A stretch of 9,814 nt of DNA from an uncultured Clostridia bacterium (GCA_947176115.1 CAMWPK010000043.1:1-9814), one strand, 5' to 3'. Positions 1 through 8,127 are shown, counted from the first letter of the stretch. Numbers and translations are program-made. The notes: a model not told the origin generated them from the sequence alone.

Positions 1-25
1 TGTTAGAATATATCTGTATAGGTGT

Positions 26-31
26 AAGGAG
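26..31 (+). promoter_or_regulatory. Ribosome binding site deciding the pyrB start
   Basis: AAGGAG lies 5 bases before the ATG at 37. A TTG at 34, in the same frame, is only 2 bases from this motif, too close for normal initiation, so the ATG at 37 is preferred. The other bases of 1-36 show no complete promoter, attenuator or PyrR-binding structure. The real control region of the operon must lie upstream of the window. Confidence 0.8.
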
Positions 32-36
32 ATTTG

Positions 37-942
37 ATGAAAAGAGATTTTTTAGCGTTAGCGCAAGTAAGTTCCGAGGATATTGCTCAACTTTTGCAAA
101 GAGCAAAGTTTATGGAAAAGAGCATATCGGGCGATAGCAAAACTCTTGACTTGCTCAAAGGCAAGAGTATGGTCACTCTTTTTTATGAAAATTCAACTCG
201 TACGCGTTGTTCTTTCGAACTTGCAGGAAAATATCTTGGAGCCAAGACGGTGGGTATCACCACTAGCGGTTCAAGCGTGAAGAAAGGCGAAAGTCTTATA
301 GATACGGCTGTTACGCTCGACAAGATGCAAGCCGACGTCATTGTCATTCGCCATTCGGTAGCGGGAGCGCCCGCGCTTATCGCTAAGCACGTAAAGGCTA
401 GCGTAATCAACGGAGGCGACGGCATGCACGCTCATCCTACGCAAGCGCTACTCGATATGTATACTATGCAAAAGACTTTCGGTAGTCTTAAAGGCTTGGA
501 AGTCGCAATAATAGGCGACGTCAAGCATTCTAGAGTTGCGCAAAGCAATATAGTGGGACTTAGCAAAATGGGCGCAAAGGTCAAGGTATTTGCTCCCAAC
601 ACGCTTATGCCGAAGGGTATAGAAAATCAGCCTTGCAAAGTTTGCAAGAACGCAAAAGAAGCCTTTGAGGGAAGCGACGTGATAATGGGCTTGAGAATAC
701 AGCTTGAGCGTCAACAAAAAGGACTTTTCCCAAGCGTCGAAGAATACAATCGCTTCTACGGCGTGAGCGCGGAGAGAATGGCGCTTTGCAATAAAGGCGC
801 AATAGTTATGCATCCCGGTCCTGCCAACAGAGGTATAGAAATAGACTGCGACGTACTGGATAGCGATATGTGTCTAAAGGACGAGCAAGTGACGAGCGGT
901 GTAGCTACGCGAATGGCGCTTTTGGAATATTGCGCCAAGTAG
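37..942 (+). CDS. pyrB: Aspartate carbamoyltransferase catalytic subunit
   Basis: This cytoplasmic enzyme condenses carbamoyl phosphate with L-aspartate to give N-carbamoyl-L-aspartate, the first committed step of pyrimidine synthesis. The 301-residue product has the usual length for a catalytic chain. The carbamoyl-phosphate motif STRTR is at residues 53-57, followed by the KKGES loop at 82-86 whose lysine reaches across the trimer interface. HPTQ is at 133-136, and HPGPxNRGxEI starts at 259. The last motif separates aspartate from ornithine carbamoyltransferases. No regulatory chain (pyrI) follows, since pyrC starts 30 bases downstream, so the enzyme may act as a simple trimer or with a PyrI encoded elsewhere (inference). 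The ATG at 37 was chosen over an in-frame TTG at 34 because of ribosome binding site spacing. Confidence 0.97.
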   Translation: MKRDFLALAQVSSEDIAQLLQRAKFMEKSISGDSKTLDLLKGKSMVTLFYENSTRTRCSFELAGKYLGAKTVGITTSGSSVKKGESLIDTAVTLDKMQADVIVIRHSVAGAPALIAKHVKASVINGGDGMHAHPTQALLDMYTMQKTFGSLKGLEVAIIGDVKHSRVAQSNIVGLSKMGAKVKVFAPNTLMPKGIENQPCKVCKNAKEAFEGSDVIMGLRIQLERQQKGLFPSVEEYNRFYGVSAERMALCNKGAIVMHPGPANRGIEIDCDVLDSDMCLKDEQVTSGVATRMALLEYCAK

Positions 943-972
943 TTGGATTAAAAAATACACAAAGGAGTATAT

Positions 973-2229
973 ATGTCATTACTTATCAAAAATTGTATTG
1001 TAGGCAAAGATAAATGCGACGTAGCCATTGAGGGCAATAGAATTGCTGAAATCGGCAAGAATATTAAGGGGAATTTCGACGAGGTAATCCAAGCTGACGG
1101 CTTGACGGCGCTACCTGCGTTCATAGATATGCATACGCATTTGAGAGAGCCCGGCTTTGAATATAAAGAAGATATAGCAAGCGGTAGTTTATCTGCCGTC
1201 GCCGGCGGTTTTTCTACAGTGTGCTGTATGCCCAATACAAAGCCTGTTACAGACAATAGATATATCGTCAAGTATATAGTCGATAGGGCAAAAGAGGTAG
1301 ACCTTGCTAAGGTATATCCGATAGGCGCAATCACCGTGGGTTTGAAAGGCGAAACCATGGCGGAAATGGGCAGTATGAAAGAAGCCGGCGCAATAGCGAT
1401 GAGCGACGACGGACAACCTGTTACGACCGCGCAAATGATGCGACTTGCGCTTGAATACGCCAAAGATTACGACCTTTTGCTGTGTTCGCACTGCGAAGAA
1501 AAGTCGCTTATCAACGAGGGCGTTGTCAACGAGGGCGAGAACGCTACTAAGGCGGGACTTAAGGGAATTCCGTCTTGCGCCGAAGACATAATGATAGCAA
1601 GAGAAATTATACTTGCCGAGATGTTGGATACCAAAGTGCATATATGTCACGTAAGCACGGCAAGCGGAGTTCAGCTTATAAGAGAGGCTAAGGCGAGAGG
1701 CGTTAAGGTATCTTGCGAAACCTGTCCGCACTATATTGCAGGCACGGACGAATTGATACTTGACTATAATACCAATTCAAAGGTCAATCCGCCATTGCGT
1801 ACGGAAAAAGACAGACAGGCTATATTGGCAGGCATTGCCGACGGTACTATAGACGTAATCGCTACCGACCACGCTCCGCACCACTATGAAGATAAGAACG
1901 TAGACTTTTCTATGGCTTCCAACGGCATTAGCGGACTTGAGAGCGCGTTTGCTCTGTCGTACACTTATCTTGTAGACAGCAAAGTGATAACGTTGGACAA
2001 GCTGGTTGAACTTATGAGTAAAAAGCCTGCTAAGTTGCTTGGTTTGGAGAGCGGTAGCTTGCAGGCTGGCGGACTTGCCGATATCACGCTCGTTGACCTT
2101 GACAAGAAGTATAAGATAGACGCCAAGAGCTTTAAGTCAAAGGGCAAGAATACGCCTTTTGACGGCTTTGAAGTAAAGGGCAAAGTTTGCGTTACCGTAG
2201 TAGAGGGTAAAGTTAAATACAAATCGTAA
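973..2229 (+). CDS. pyrC: Dihydroorotase, type I (long form)
   Basis: This amidohydrolase reversibly cyclises N-carbamoyl-L-aspartate to L-dihydroorotate, the second step contributed by this operon. The 418 residues match the long class I dihydroorotases of Gram-positive bacteria rather than the short class II enzyme of E. coli. The visible metal and active-site positions are H54 and H56 in the HTHLREP motif (R58 binds substrate), D146 in SDDGQP, H173 in SHCEE, H226 in CHVSTA, and D299 with H303 in TDHAPHH. This is the pattern known from class I enzymes that use an aspartate where others use a carboxylated lysine. An AAAGGAG sequence at 961-967 lies 5 bases before the ATG. The gene sits 30 bases after pyrB and 36 bases before pyrF. 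All catalytic residues are present, so it should be active rather than a pseudo-dihydroorotase. Confidence 0.97.
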   Translation: MSLLIKNCIVGKDKCDVAIEGNRIAEIGKNIKGNFDEVIQADGLTALPAFIDMHTHLREPGFEYKEDIASGSLSAVAGGFSTVCCMPNTKPVTDNRYIVKYIVDRAKEVDLAKVYPIGAITVGLKGETMAEMGSMKEAGAIAMSDDGQPVTTAQMMRLALEYAKDYDLLLCSHCEEKSLINEGVVNEGENATKAGLKGIPSCAEDIMIAREIILAEMLDTKVHICHVSTASGVQLIREAKARGVKVSCETCPHYIAGTDELILDYNTNSKVNPPLRTEKDRQAILAGIADGTIDVIATDHAPHHYEDKNVDFSMASNGISGLESAFALSYTYLVDSKVITLDKLVELMSKKPAKLLGLESGSLQAGGLADITLVDLDKKYKIDAKSFKSKGKNTPFDGFEVKGKVCVTVVEGKVKYKS

Positions 2230-2265
2230 TTATTGAAAGAAATAAATTAACACGCAGGAGATAAA

Positions 2266-3171
2266 ATGATAATCGACAGACTTATTGACAAAATCAAACT
2301 CACTGACAATCCATCCGTAATAGGATTGGATACTTGCATAGATTATTTGCCTGATGATATGAAGGCAAAGTGCGTCAACTTGGCGGAAGCGGGAAAGCAG
2401 ATTACCAAGTTTAATTTCGACTTGATAGACACGCTCAAGGACGTAATACCCGCAGTTAAGGTGCAAGTGGCTTACTACGAGATGTACGGCGTAGATGGTA
2501 TGATTGCATTCCGCGACACCGTTAAGTACGCTAGAGAAAACGGGCTTTTCGTCATTGCCGATATAAAGCGTAACGACATTGGTTCTACGGCAGGCGCGTA
2601 CAGCAAGGGATATATTGGCAAAACGACTTTGGCTGACGGCAGTAAGGTTACGCCGTTTGAGAGCGATTTTATAACGATAAACGGTTATTTGGGAAGCGAC
2701 GGCATTTTGCCTTTCGTAGCAGATTGCAAGGAATACGATAAGGGCGCTTTCGTGCTTGTAAAGACGTCCAACCCAACAAGCGGTGAATTGCAAGACAAGA
2801 CTATGGAAAACGGCAAGACGTTGTATGACAATATGGCTACGCTAGTTGACGGCTGGGGTAAAGACCTCGTAGGCAAGTACGGTTATAGCAGTATCGGCGC
2901 GGTAGTCGGCGCAACGCATATGGAGCAGGCAAAACTCATACGCAAGGCGCATCCTAATACATTTTTCCTTATCCCCGGTTACGGCGCGCAGGGCGGAAAA
3001 GCCGAGGACCTTGCGGTATGTTTTGAGAACGGTATCGGCGGTATAGTCAATTCCTCCAGAGGAATTTTGTGCGCTTATAAGAAAGACGCGTACAGAGGAC
3101 TTGATTACAAGCAAGCCTCTTTGAAAGCTACGATAGATATGCAAAAAGACATTACAAGATGTATCAAATAA
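2266..3171 (+). CDS. pyrF: Orotidine 5'-phosphate decarboxylase, long (type 2) form
   Basis: This enzyme decarboxylates orotidine 5'-monophosphate to UMP, the last step of the pathway. The product has 301 residues, clearly longer than the roughly 230-240 residue B. subtilis/E. coli type, which places it in the longer type 2 group. The catalytic triad motif DIKRND gives D99, K101 and D104. The substrate-binding aspartate is D22 in GLDT, and a phosphate-binding segment IPGYGAQGG lies in the C-terminal third. An AGGAG at 2256-2260 lies 5 bases before the ATG. In the operon it precedes pyrK by only 13 bases, although it acts after PyrE in the pathway. Confidence 0.96.
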   Translation: MIIDRLIDKIKLTDNPSVIGLDTCIDYLPDDMKAKCVNLAEAGKQITKFNFDLIDTLKDVIPAVKVQVAYYEMYGVDGMIAFRDTVKYARENGLFVIADIKRNDIGSTAGAYSKGYIGKTTLADGSKVTPFESDFITINGYLGSDGILPFVADCKEYDKGAFVLVKTSNPTSGELQDKTMENGKTLYDNMATLVDGWGKDLVGKYGYSSIGAVVGATHMEQAKLIRKAHPNTFFLIPGYGAQGGKAEDLAVCFENGIGGIVNSSRGILCAYKKDAYRGLDYKQASLKATIDMQKDITRCIK

Positions 3172-3184
3172 GAGAGAGTATATA

Positions 3185-3970
3185 ATGGCAAGTTTGAAGG
3201 ACAGAACGGGAGTAATTACGCTCAATCAAAAAATCGCAAAAGATATTTACAAGATGATATTGCAATTTGAAGATATGCCCGAAGCAATCAAGGGCGGTCA
3301 GTTTGCGCACGTTAAACTCAATGACAAGAGCCACGTTTTGCGCAGACCGTTCTGCATTTGCGACTATGATATGAACGCAAAGACGATTACTATGTGCTAT
3401 GCGGTAGTAGGCGAAGGCACGAAGATTTTGGCAAGCTACGGCGTAGGCGAAAAGTTGCAGGTAATTTTGCCGTTGGGCAACGGATACGCTCCCGATAAGA
3501 ACGTCAAGAAAGTCGTATTGCTTGGCGGTGGTATGGGTAGCGCGGTTTTGCCGGCTATACCCACGACGTATCCCGACCTAGAATACTATACCTATCTCGG
3601 CTTTGCCAATAAGGACAAAGTCGTCCTTGAAGAAGAGATGAAAAAGGTATCCAAAGAGTTGACTGTGGCTACCGACGACGGCAGTTACGGAAAGAGCGGT
3701 TTTGTCACCAATATTCTTGCCGAGGATATGGCTAGGCTTAAGCCTGACGTAATATTTTGTTGCGGACCCGAGCCGATGTTTAGAGCCCTTAAGAAAGCGA
3801 TGGAGCCGTTCGACGTGCCGATTGTCGTGTCGCTGGAAGCGAGAATGGGTTGCGGAATAGGCGCTTGTCTGGTATGTAATTGCAAGGTAAAGAGAGCCGG
3901 CGAGGACGAAACTTACGTCAGAGTATGCATCGAAGGACCTGTGATGAAGTTGAGCGAGGTAGTGCTATGA
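3185..3970 (+). CDS. pyrK: Dihydroorotate dehydrogenase B, electron transfer (Fe-S/FAD) subunit
   Basis: PyrK passes electrons from the FMN of PyrD through a [2Fe-2S] cluster and FAD to NAD+, which makes the class IB dihydroorotate dehydrogenase NAD-linked. The 261 residues show the ferredoxin-reductase layout. An N-terminal FAD barrel carries RPFCI at 54-58 and GEGT at 76-79. An NAD-binding domain has GGGMG at 114-118. The C-terminal cluster motif has C223, C228, C231 and C248 (C-x4-C-x2-C-x16-C), plus an extra C233. The ribosome binding site is a poor AG-rich run at 3171-3178, so translation may partly depend on ribosomes finishing pyrF. The TGA stop overlaps the pyrD ATG by 4 bases (ATGA), in keeping with equal production of the two partner subunits. 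Confidence 0.96.
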   Translation: MASLKDRTGVITLNQKIAKDIYKMILQFEDMPEAIKGGQFAHVKLNDKSHVLRRPFCICDYDMNAKTITMCYAVVGEGTKILASYGVGEKLQVILPLGNGYAPDKNVKKVVLLGGGMGSAVLPAIPTTYPDLEYYTYLGFANKDKVVLEEEMKKVSKELTVATDDGSYGKSGFVTNILAEDMARLKPDVIFCCGPEPMFRALKKAMEPFDVPIVVSLEARMGCGIGACLVCNCKVKRAGEDETYVRVCIEGPVMKLSEVVL

Positions 3971-4881
3971 GCAATTTGAAAGTTAATATAGCGGGCGTTG
4001 AATTCAAGAATCCTATCATCACCGCAAGCGGAACGTTCGGCTTCGGCAGAGAGTACGATAGATTTTACAATATTGAAGAACTTGGCGGTATATGTACCAA
4101 AGGACTTACTATAAAGCCCAAACTCGGCAATCCGCCTCCGAGAATAGCAGAGAGCTACGGCGGAATGCTCAATAGCGTGGGCTTGCAAAATCCCGGCGTG
4201 GACAAGTATTTGCAAAGCGACGATTTGTATCTTGCAAAGCGCGACGTCGTGGTAATTGCCAACGTTGCGGGAAGTTCGCTTGAGGACTATATCGCAATAG
4301 CAGAGAAAATCAACGACAGCAACGCAAGTATGGTAGAACTCAACATATCTTGCCCCAACGTAAAAGAGGGCGGTATGGCATTCGGCGTTTTGCCTGAGAG
4401 CGTGGAAAGAGTGACTAAAGCCGTCAAGAAGGCTTGCCCAAACAAGCCTATCATAACCAAACTTTCACCCAACGTGGCTTGCATTGCCGACAACGCAAAA
4501 TCGGCTGAAGCAGGCGGAGCAGACGCGATTTCGCTCATCAATACTTTGTCAGGTATGGCTGTCAACTATAAGACGAGAAAGCCTATACTTTTCAACAACA
4601 ACGGCGGTATGAGCGGACCTTGCGTAAAACCCGTTGCGCTTAAAATGGTGTGGGATTGCTTCAACGCTGTCAAGATTCCAATCATTGGTCTTGGCGGTAT
4701 AACGAGTTATACAGACGTACTTGAATTTATGATTTGCGGAGCTAGAGCCGTGCAGGTGGGAACTTATAATTTCACCAATCCTTACGGAGCAAGAGATATC
4801 GCAAAGGACCTTGCGACCTACGTAGAAGAAAATAATATGGATATCAACGACCTTGTAGGAACGCTGATATTGAATAAGTAA
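3967..4881 (+). CDS. pyrD: Dihydroorotate dehydrogenase B, catalytic subunit (class IB)
   Basis: This FMN-containing subunit oxidises dihydroorotate to orotate and pairs with PyrK. The 304 residues fit the class IB family. The TASGTFGFG segment at 19-27 and the KGLT motif at 45-48 form part of the FMN site, and NSVGLQNPG is at 69-77. The active-site base is C129 in NISCPN, as expected for class I enzymes, which use cysteine where class II uses serine. A GGIT segment near the C terminus binds the FMN phosphate. The reading frame is open upstream to an ATG at 3880, but that region lies inside pyrK and encodes nothing conserved. The ATG at 3967 is preferred because it starts at the normal family N terminus, overlaps the pyrK stop as ATGA, and has GAGG at 3956-3959. 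Confidence 0.97.
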   Translation: MSNLKVNIAGVEFKNPIITASGTFGFGREYDRFYNIEELGGICTKGLTIKPKLGNPPPRIAESYGGMLNSVGLQNPGVDKYLQSDDLYLAKRDVVVIANVAGSSLEDYIAIAEKINDSNASMVELNISCPNVKEGGMAFGVLPESVERVTKAVKKACPNKPIITKLSPNVACIADNAKSAEAGGADAISLINTLSGMAVNYKTRKPILFNNNGGMSGPCVKPVALKMVWDCFNAVKIPIIGLGGITSYTDVLEFMICGARAVQVGTYNFTNPYGARDIAKDLATYVEENNMDINDLVGTLILNK

Positions 4882-4924
4882 ATGTTTATACAAAAAGTCA
4901 ATTAAAAAGAGAGGTAGACAAATT

Positions 4925-5509
4925 ATGTTGACACAGGAACAAGCGCTTGATTGCTACAGAAAGACGGGAGCTATTTTGAAAGGACATTTCAAACTCACGT
5001 CGGGCAGACACAGTGATACTTATATGCAGAGCGCAAAGCTCTTCATTGACACCAAGCAAAGCGAAATCGTATGCAAGGCTTTGGCGGAAAAACTCGCAGG
5101 CGAGAAGATAGACCTTGTCGTATCTCCCGCAATCGGCGGTATACTCATGGGCTACGAAGTCGCAAGACAACTTGGCGTGCCCAACATTTTCGCTGAAAGA
5201 GAAAACGGCGAGATGACCTTGAGAAGAGGTTTTTCAATAGAGAAAGGAACCAAAGTCGTCGTAGTAGAGGACGTAGTTACAACGGGCGGGTCAGTTAAGG
5301 AAGTGGTCAAACTCGTGCAAAGTATGGGAGCGGAAGTAGTAGCCGTCGCATCGCTTGTGGACAGAAGCAACGGCAACGTTGACTTTGGCGTAAAATACGT
5401 CAACCTTATCAGTATGGAAGTAGTGTCCTACGAGGCAGACGAATGCCCGCTTTGCAAAGAGGGCAAGATAGAACTTATCAAACCCGGTTCAAGAGCGGTA
5501 TTCAAATAA
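4925..5509 (+). CDS. pyrE: Orotate phosphoribosyltransferase (Thermus-type family)
   Basis: PyrE transfers the phosphoribosyl group of PRPP to orotate to give OMP, the substrate of PyrF. The 194-residue product has the PRPP-binding motif at 111-123, with E115, D116, T119, T120 and G121. An AIGGI pyrophosphate-loop segment is at 69-73, and the conserved ERENGEMTLRRGF stretch is at 91-103. The C-terminal CPLCKEG segment (C174, C177) and following KPGS are typical of the subfamily first defined from Thermus-like enzymes, rather than of E. coli PyrE. A GAGAGG at 4909-4914 lies 10 bases before the ATG, a slightly long spacing. The gap to pyrD is 43 bases, with no hairpin visible. The TAA stop shares its last base with the next start (TAATG). 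Confidence 0.96.
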   Translation: MLTQEQALDCYRKTGAILKGHFKLTSGRHSDTYMQSAKLFIDTKQSEIVCKALAEKLAGEKIDLVVSPAIGGILMGYEVARQLGVPNIFAERENGEMTLRRGFSIEKGTKVVVVEDVVTTGGSVKEVVKLVQSMGAEVVAVASLVDRSNGNVDFGVKYVNLISMEVVSYEADECPLCKEGKIELIKPGSRAVFK

Positions 5510-6339
5510 TGAACGACAATACGCAAGATATTCTCAATAGAGCGTACGCTTCGCTCAAATCTCAAGTCGAATTCAGTCCAAAAGTTCTGCTGACTTTGGG
5601 TAGCGGACTTGGCGACGTCGTTGAGAATATGCAAGTGGAAAAAATCGTAAATTACGGCGATATAGAGGGCATGCCCGTCAGTACCGTAAGAGGACATAAA
5701 GGCAGATTTTTGTTTGGCTACATAAAGGGCGTTCCCGTCGCGGTAATGCAAGGCAGAATTCACTATTACGAGGGATATTCTCCTCAACAGTGCGTACTGC
5801 CTGCGCGACTTATAGGACTTATGGGCGCAAAAGTCTTTTTTGCCACCAACGTATCGGGCGGTATTACCTATCCCGAGAAAGGTACGCTGATGCGTATCAC
5901 CGACCACATATCGATGATACCGTCACCGCTTATAGGAAAGAATATTGCAGAACTCGGCGTAAGATTTCCTGATATGACAAAGGCGTACGACGAAGAGTTG
6001 GGCGCTATCGTCGATGACGTGGCAAAGAAGCATAATATCGACCTCAAAAAGGGCGTATATATACAAATGCAAGGTCCCAATTTTGAGACGGCTGGCGAAG
6101 TGAGAATGGCAAAGATACTTGGCGCGGACGTCGTGGGTATGTCTACCGCCATTGAAGTAATCGCCACAAGACATATGGGACTGAAAGTCGTTGGCTTGAC
6201 GTGCGTAGTAAATCCCGCTTGCGGAGTTACTGACGAGAGGCTTGACAACGTGGTAGAAGAAGACGCTTTCAGAATATCCGGCGACAAAATCAAGACTTTG
6301 ATTTTTGAGAGCATAGCCAAAATAGGAGAAAGGCTATAA
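5509..6339 (+). CDS. punA: Purine nucleoside phosphorylase, trimeric type (PNP/MTAP superfamily)
   Basis: This cytoplasmic enzyme cleaves purine (deoxy)nucleosides with phosphate to the free base and (deoxy)ribose 1-phosphate. The 276 residues match the trimeric PNP family. The phosphate-site motif GSGLG is at 31-35, with H63 in GHKG, and R83, H85 and E88 in GRIHYYEGY. Purine-site residues E193, M211, S212 and N235 align, at a constant offset of 8, with E201, M219, S220 and N243 of human PNP. The asparagine at the last position predicts preference for 6-oxopurines (guanosine, inosine), not methylthioadenosine. The frame is open upstream to 5443 inside pyrE, but the ATG at 5509 gives the family N terminus and overlaps the pyrE stop by one base. 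Presence in a pyr operon suggests coordinated nucleotide supply (inference). Confidence 0.93.
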   Translation: MNDNTQDILNRAYASLKSQVEFSPKVLLTLGSGLGDVVENMQVEKIVNYGDIEGMPVSTVRGHKGRFLFGYIKGVPVAVMQGRIHYYEGYSPQQCVLPARLIGLMGAKVFFATNVSGGITYPEKGTLMRITDHISMIPSPLIGKNIAELGVRFPDMTKAYDEELGAIVDDVAKKHNIDLKKGVYIQMQGPNFETAGEVRMAKILGADVVGMSTAIEVIATRHMGLKVVGLTCVVNPACGVTDERLDNVVEEDAFRISGDKIKTLIFESIAKIGERL

Positions 6340-7616
6340 TGATGCTGAGAATATACAATGCAAGAATATGGACTGGCGAGAGATATATCGACGGCGGAGA
6401 GATGTGGACTGAGGATGGAAAAATACGTTACGTCGGCGAAGTTTCACCGCTGATATTGTTGCCGTGGGACAGAGAGATAAACGCAGGCGGTAATTTAATT
6501 ATTCCCTCATTCAAGAATGCTCACGCTCACTCGCCAATGGCGTTCTTGCGTTCTCAAGCCGACGATATGGCTTTGAATGATTGGCTATTCAAACAAGTCT
6601 TTCCAAGAGAGGCGAAGCTCACTCCGGACGACTGCTATTGGCTGACCAGACTTGCTATACTGGAATACTTATCGAGCGGTATTAGCGTAGCAAGCGATAT
6701 GTATTTCCACTTAGAGAGCATAGCCGACGCTTGCGTAGACAGCGGTTTTCGCAACGTTATCTTAGAGGGCGTGACAGCCAATAATCTGCAAGGACTGGAT
6801 AAACTCTTGCAAAAGGATATAGATATTCTCAGCAAAAAAGGCGAATTGATAAATTACCGTCTTGGCTTGCATGCGGAATATACCAACAGCGTGGAGAGTA
6901 TAAGAGCTTTGGCGGAGTTTGCTAGGGCAAATAAGATGCCGGTATATACTCATTTGAGCGAAACCAAGAGCGAAGTTGAGGGGTGCGTTGAGCGTCATGG
7001 CAAGACGCCTGCGGTATATCTTGCCGAGCAAGGCTTGTTCGACTTCGGCGGTATAGCGTATCACTTCGTACATCCAAGCGACGCCGATATAAAGGCGCTT
7101 AAAGATAAGGGCGTAAGCGTGACGAGTTGTCCTGCAAGCAATCTAAAACTTGCAAGCGGTATTGCTCCGCTTAAAAAACTCATTGACAGCGGACTTAACG
7201 TAGCGCTAGGCACTGACGGACCTGCTAGCAACAACTGTCTTGATATGTTCAGGGAAATGTTCCTTGCTACGGGATTGCAAAAGGCTACGCTTTCAGACCC
7301 GACTGCTATCGACGGCGAAACCGTGTTGAAGATGGCTACGGTAAACGGCGCTAAGGCAATGGGATTAAAAGGATTGGAGAGTATTGAAATTGGCAATAGC
7401 GCCGACTTCGTCATGATAGATCTAAGACAACCTAATATGCAACCTATCAACAATCCGCTGAAAAATCTCGTATACGCAGGAAGTAAATCCAACGTGCTTA
7501 TGACTGTAATAAACGGCGTGATAAGATTTGAGAGGGGTGAGTATTTTGTTGGCGAGGATGTAGAGAAGATATACTCTAAGTGTCAGGAAATTAGCGACAG
7601 AATTTTGGAGAGATAA
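6339..7616 (+). CDS. Amidohydrolase, MtaD/SsnA-type nucleoside deaminase (probable SAH/MTA/adenosine-like deaminase)
   Basis: This 425-residue metal-dependent hydrolase has the layout of 5-methylthioadenosine/S-adenosylhomocysteine deaminases. It has a short N-terminal beta region, a TIM barrel, and a C-terminal return to the beta sandwich. Visible ligands are H62 and H64 in NAHAHSPM, H178 in GLHAEY, H205 and E208 in THLSET, H242 or H245 in YHFVHP, and D293 in GTDGP. The usual PGFVNxHxH motif reads PSFKNAHAH here. The exact substrate cannot be read from sequence: SAH, methylthioadenosine, 5'-deoxyadenosine and adenosine are all possible, and guanine deaminase is less likely. Its start overlaps the pnp stop by one base. 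ATG at 6339 and at 6342 are both possible, with AGGAG at 6324-6328 followed by AAAGG. Coupling to a 6-oxopurine PNP fits a deaminate-then-phosphorolyse route (inference). Confidence 0.85.
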   Translation: MMLRIYNARIWTGERYIDGGEMWTEDGKIRYVGEVSPLILLPWDREINAGGNLIIPSFKNAHAHSPMAFLRSQADDMALNDWLFKQVFPREAKLTPDDCYWLTRLAILEYLSSGISVASDMYFHLESIADACVDSGFRNVILEGVTANNLQGLDKLLQKDIDILSKKGELINYRLGLHAEYTNSVESIRALAEFARANKMPVYTHLSETKSEVEGCVERHGKTPAVYLAEQGLFDFGGIAYHFVHPSDADIKALKDKGVSVTSCPASNLKLASGIAPLKKLIDSGLNVALGTDGPASNNCLDMFREMFLATGLQKATLSDPTAIDGETVLKMATVNGAKAMGLKGLESIEIGNSADFVMIDLRQPNMQPINNPLKNLVYAGSKSNVLMTVINGVIRFERGEYFVGEDVEKIYSKCQEISDRILER

Positions 7617-7617
7617 T

Positions 7618-8109
7618 ATGCGACTTAGTATCAAGGCAAAACGCAACATAGGTCTTATCGCCGTGACGATTGCGATAGTAGTGGCAATTATACTTGTCGT
7701 ATATTTCGTGCAGAAGAATGAAAATAACGGTAAGACGGTATACGGTCATTTCGGCGAAGTTATTGAGACCTCTCAAGCCTATCTCAACGTCACCGATAGA
7801 TACGTCACCGATACTTACGAGGGCGTGAGCGTAAAAGAGGGCAATCGCTTTCTAGTAGTGGATATCGAGGTAAAAGCCAAGAAGAAACTCACTTTGGCAA
7901 GCAATAAGTTTTATCTCAACTCCGCCGAAAACGTAACTAACGGATATGCAGGCGAGAACAGTGGCTGGGGGCTAACCGTAGAAGAGCGAGTACTCAAGAA
8001 GGGACAAAGCCAAAGTATTCGCCTTATATTTGAGGTTGATGATAATAGACAATCCGATTGCTATCTCAACGGCTTAGGCGCAAATATAGATTTGTGTATA
8101 ATCGTATAG
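7618..8109 (+). CDS. Membrane-anchored DUF4352-like protein of unknown function
   Basis: The product has 163 residues. The N terminus is basic (residues 2-9 include several K/R), followed by one hydrophobic helix at about 11-31. A short polar linker and a roughly 125-residue beta-rich domain come next. The domain carries a hydrophobic VVDIEVKAKKK strand, a KFYLN segment, and near the end KGQSQSIRLIFEV followed by a polar turn. This resembles the immunoglobulin-like DUF4352 fold common in Gram-positive lipoproteins and membrane-anchored proteins. There is no lipobox cysteine, so it is probably held by an uncleaved signal anchor with the domain outside. The ATG lies one base after the amidohydrolase stop, with GGAGAG at 7607-7612, so it is probably the last gene of the operon. 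No link to nucleotide metabolism is visible. Confidence 0.75.
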   Translation: MRLSIKAKRNIGLIAVTIAIVVAIILVVYFVQKNENNGKTVYGHFGEVIETSQAYLNVTDRYVTDTYEGVSVKEGNRFLVVDIEVKAKKKLTLASNKFYLNSAENVTNGYAGENSGWGLTVEERVLKKGQSQSIRLIFEVDDNRQSDCYLNGLGANIDLCIIV

Positions 8110-8127
8110 ACTTGCCACTAAAGCGAC

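Noticed and set aside
1..36. A possible -10 element (TAGAAT at 4-9) or PyrR/attenuator leader upstream of pyrB.
   Set aside because: There is too little sequence, and no -35 or stem-loop is visible.
1189..1731. Long open frames on the minus strand opposite pyrC, pyrB and pyrF (for example 1189-1731, 2230-2793, 448-813).
   Set aside because: They are antisense shadows of strongly conserved + strand genes, with low-complexity or Cys/His/Tyr-rich translations and no recognisable domains.
3880..3966. An upstream in-frame extension of pyrD starting at an ATG inside pyrK.
   Set aside because: The extension overlaps the conserved PyrK cysteine region, encodes no family-conserved residues, and would displace the normal PyrD N terminus at the ATGA overlap.
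5443..5508. An upstream in-frame extension of the purine nucleoside phosphorylase inside pyrE.
   Set aside because: It lies over the conserved PyrE C terminus and is not part of the PNP family; the ATG at 5509 with the TAATG overlap is the natural start.
3037..7054. The octamer GGCGGTAT occurs eight times on the + strand (first copy 3037, last copy 7047), resembling a polar Chi-like motif.
   Set aside because: The copies lie in coding sequence as GGC-GGT-AT(A/T/G), encoding Gly-Gly followed by Ile or Met in conserved loops. Codon preference explains it, and all genes here point the same way.
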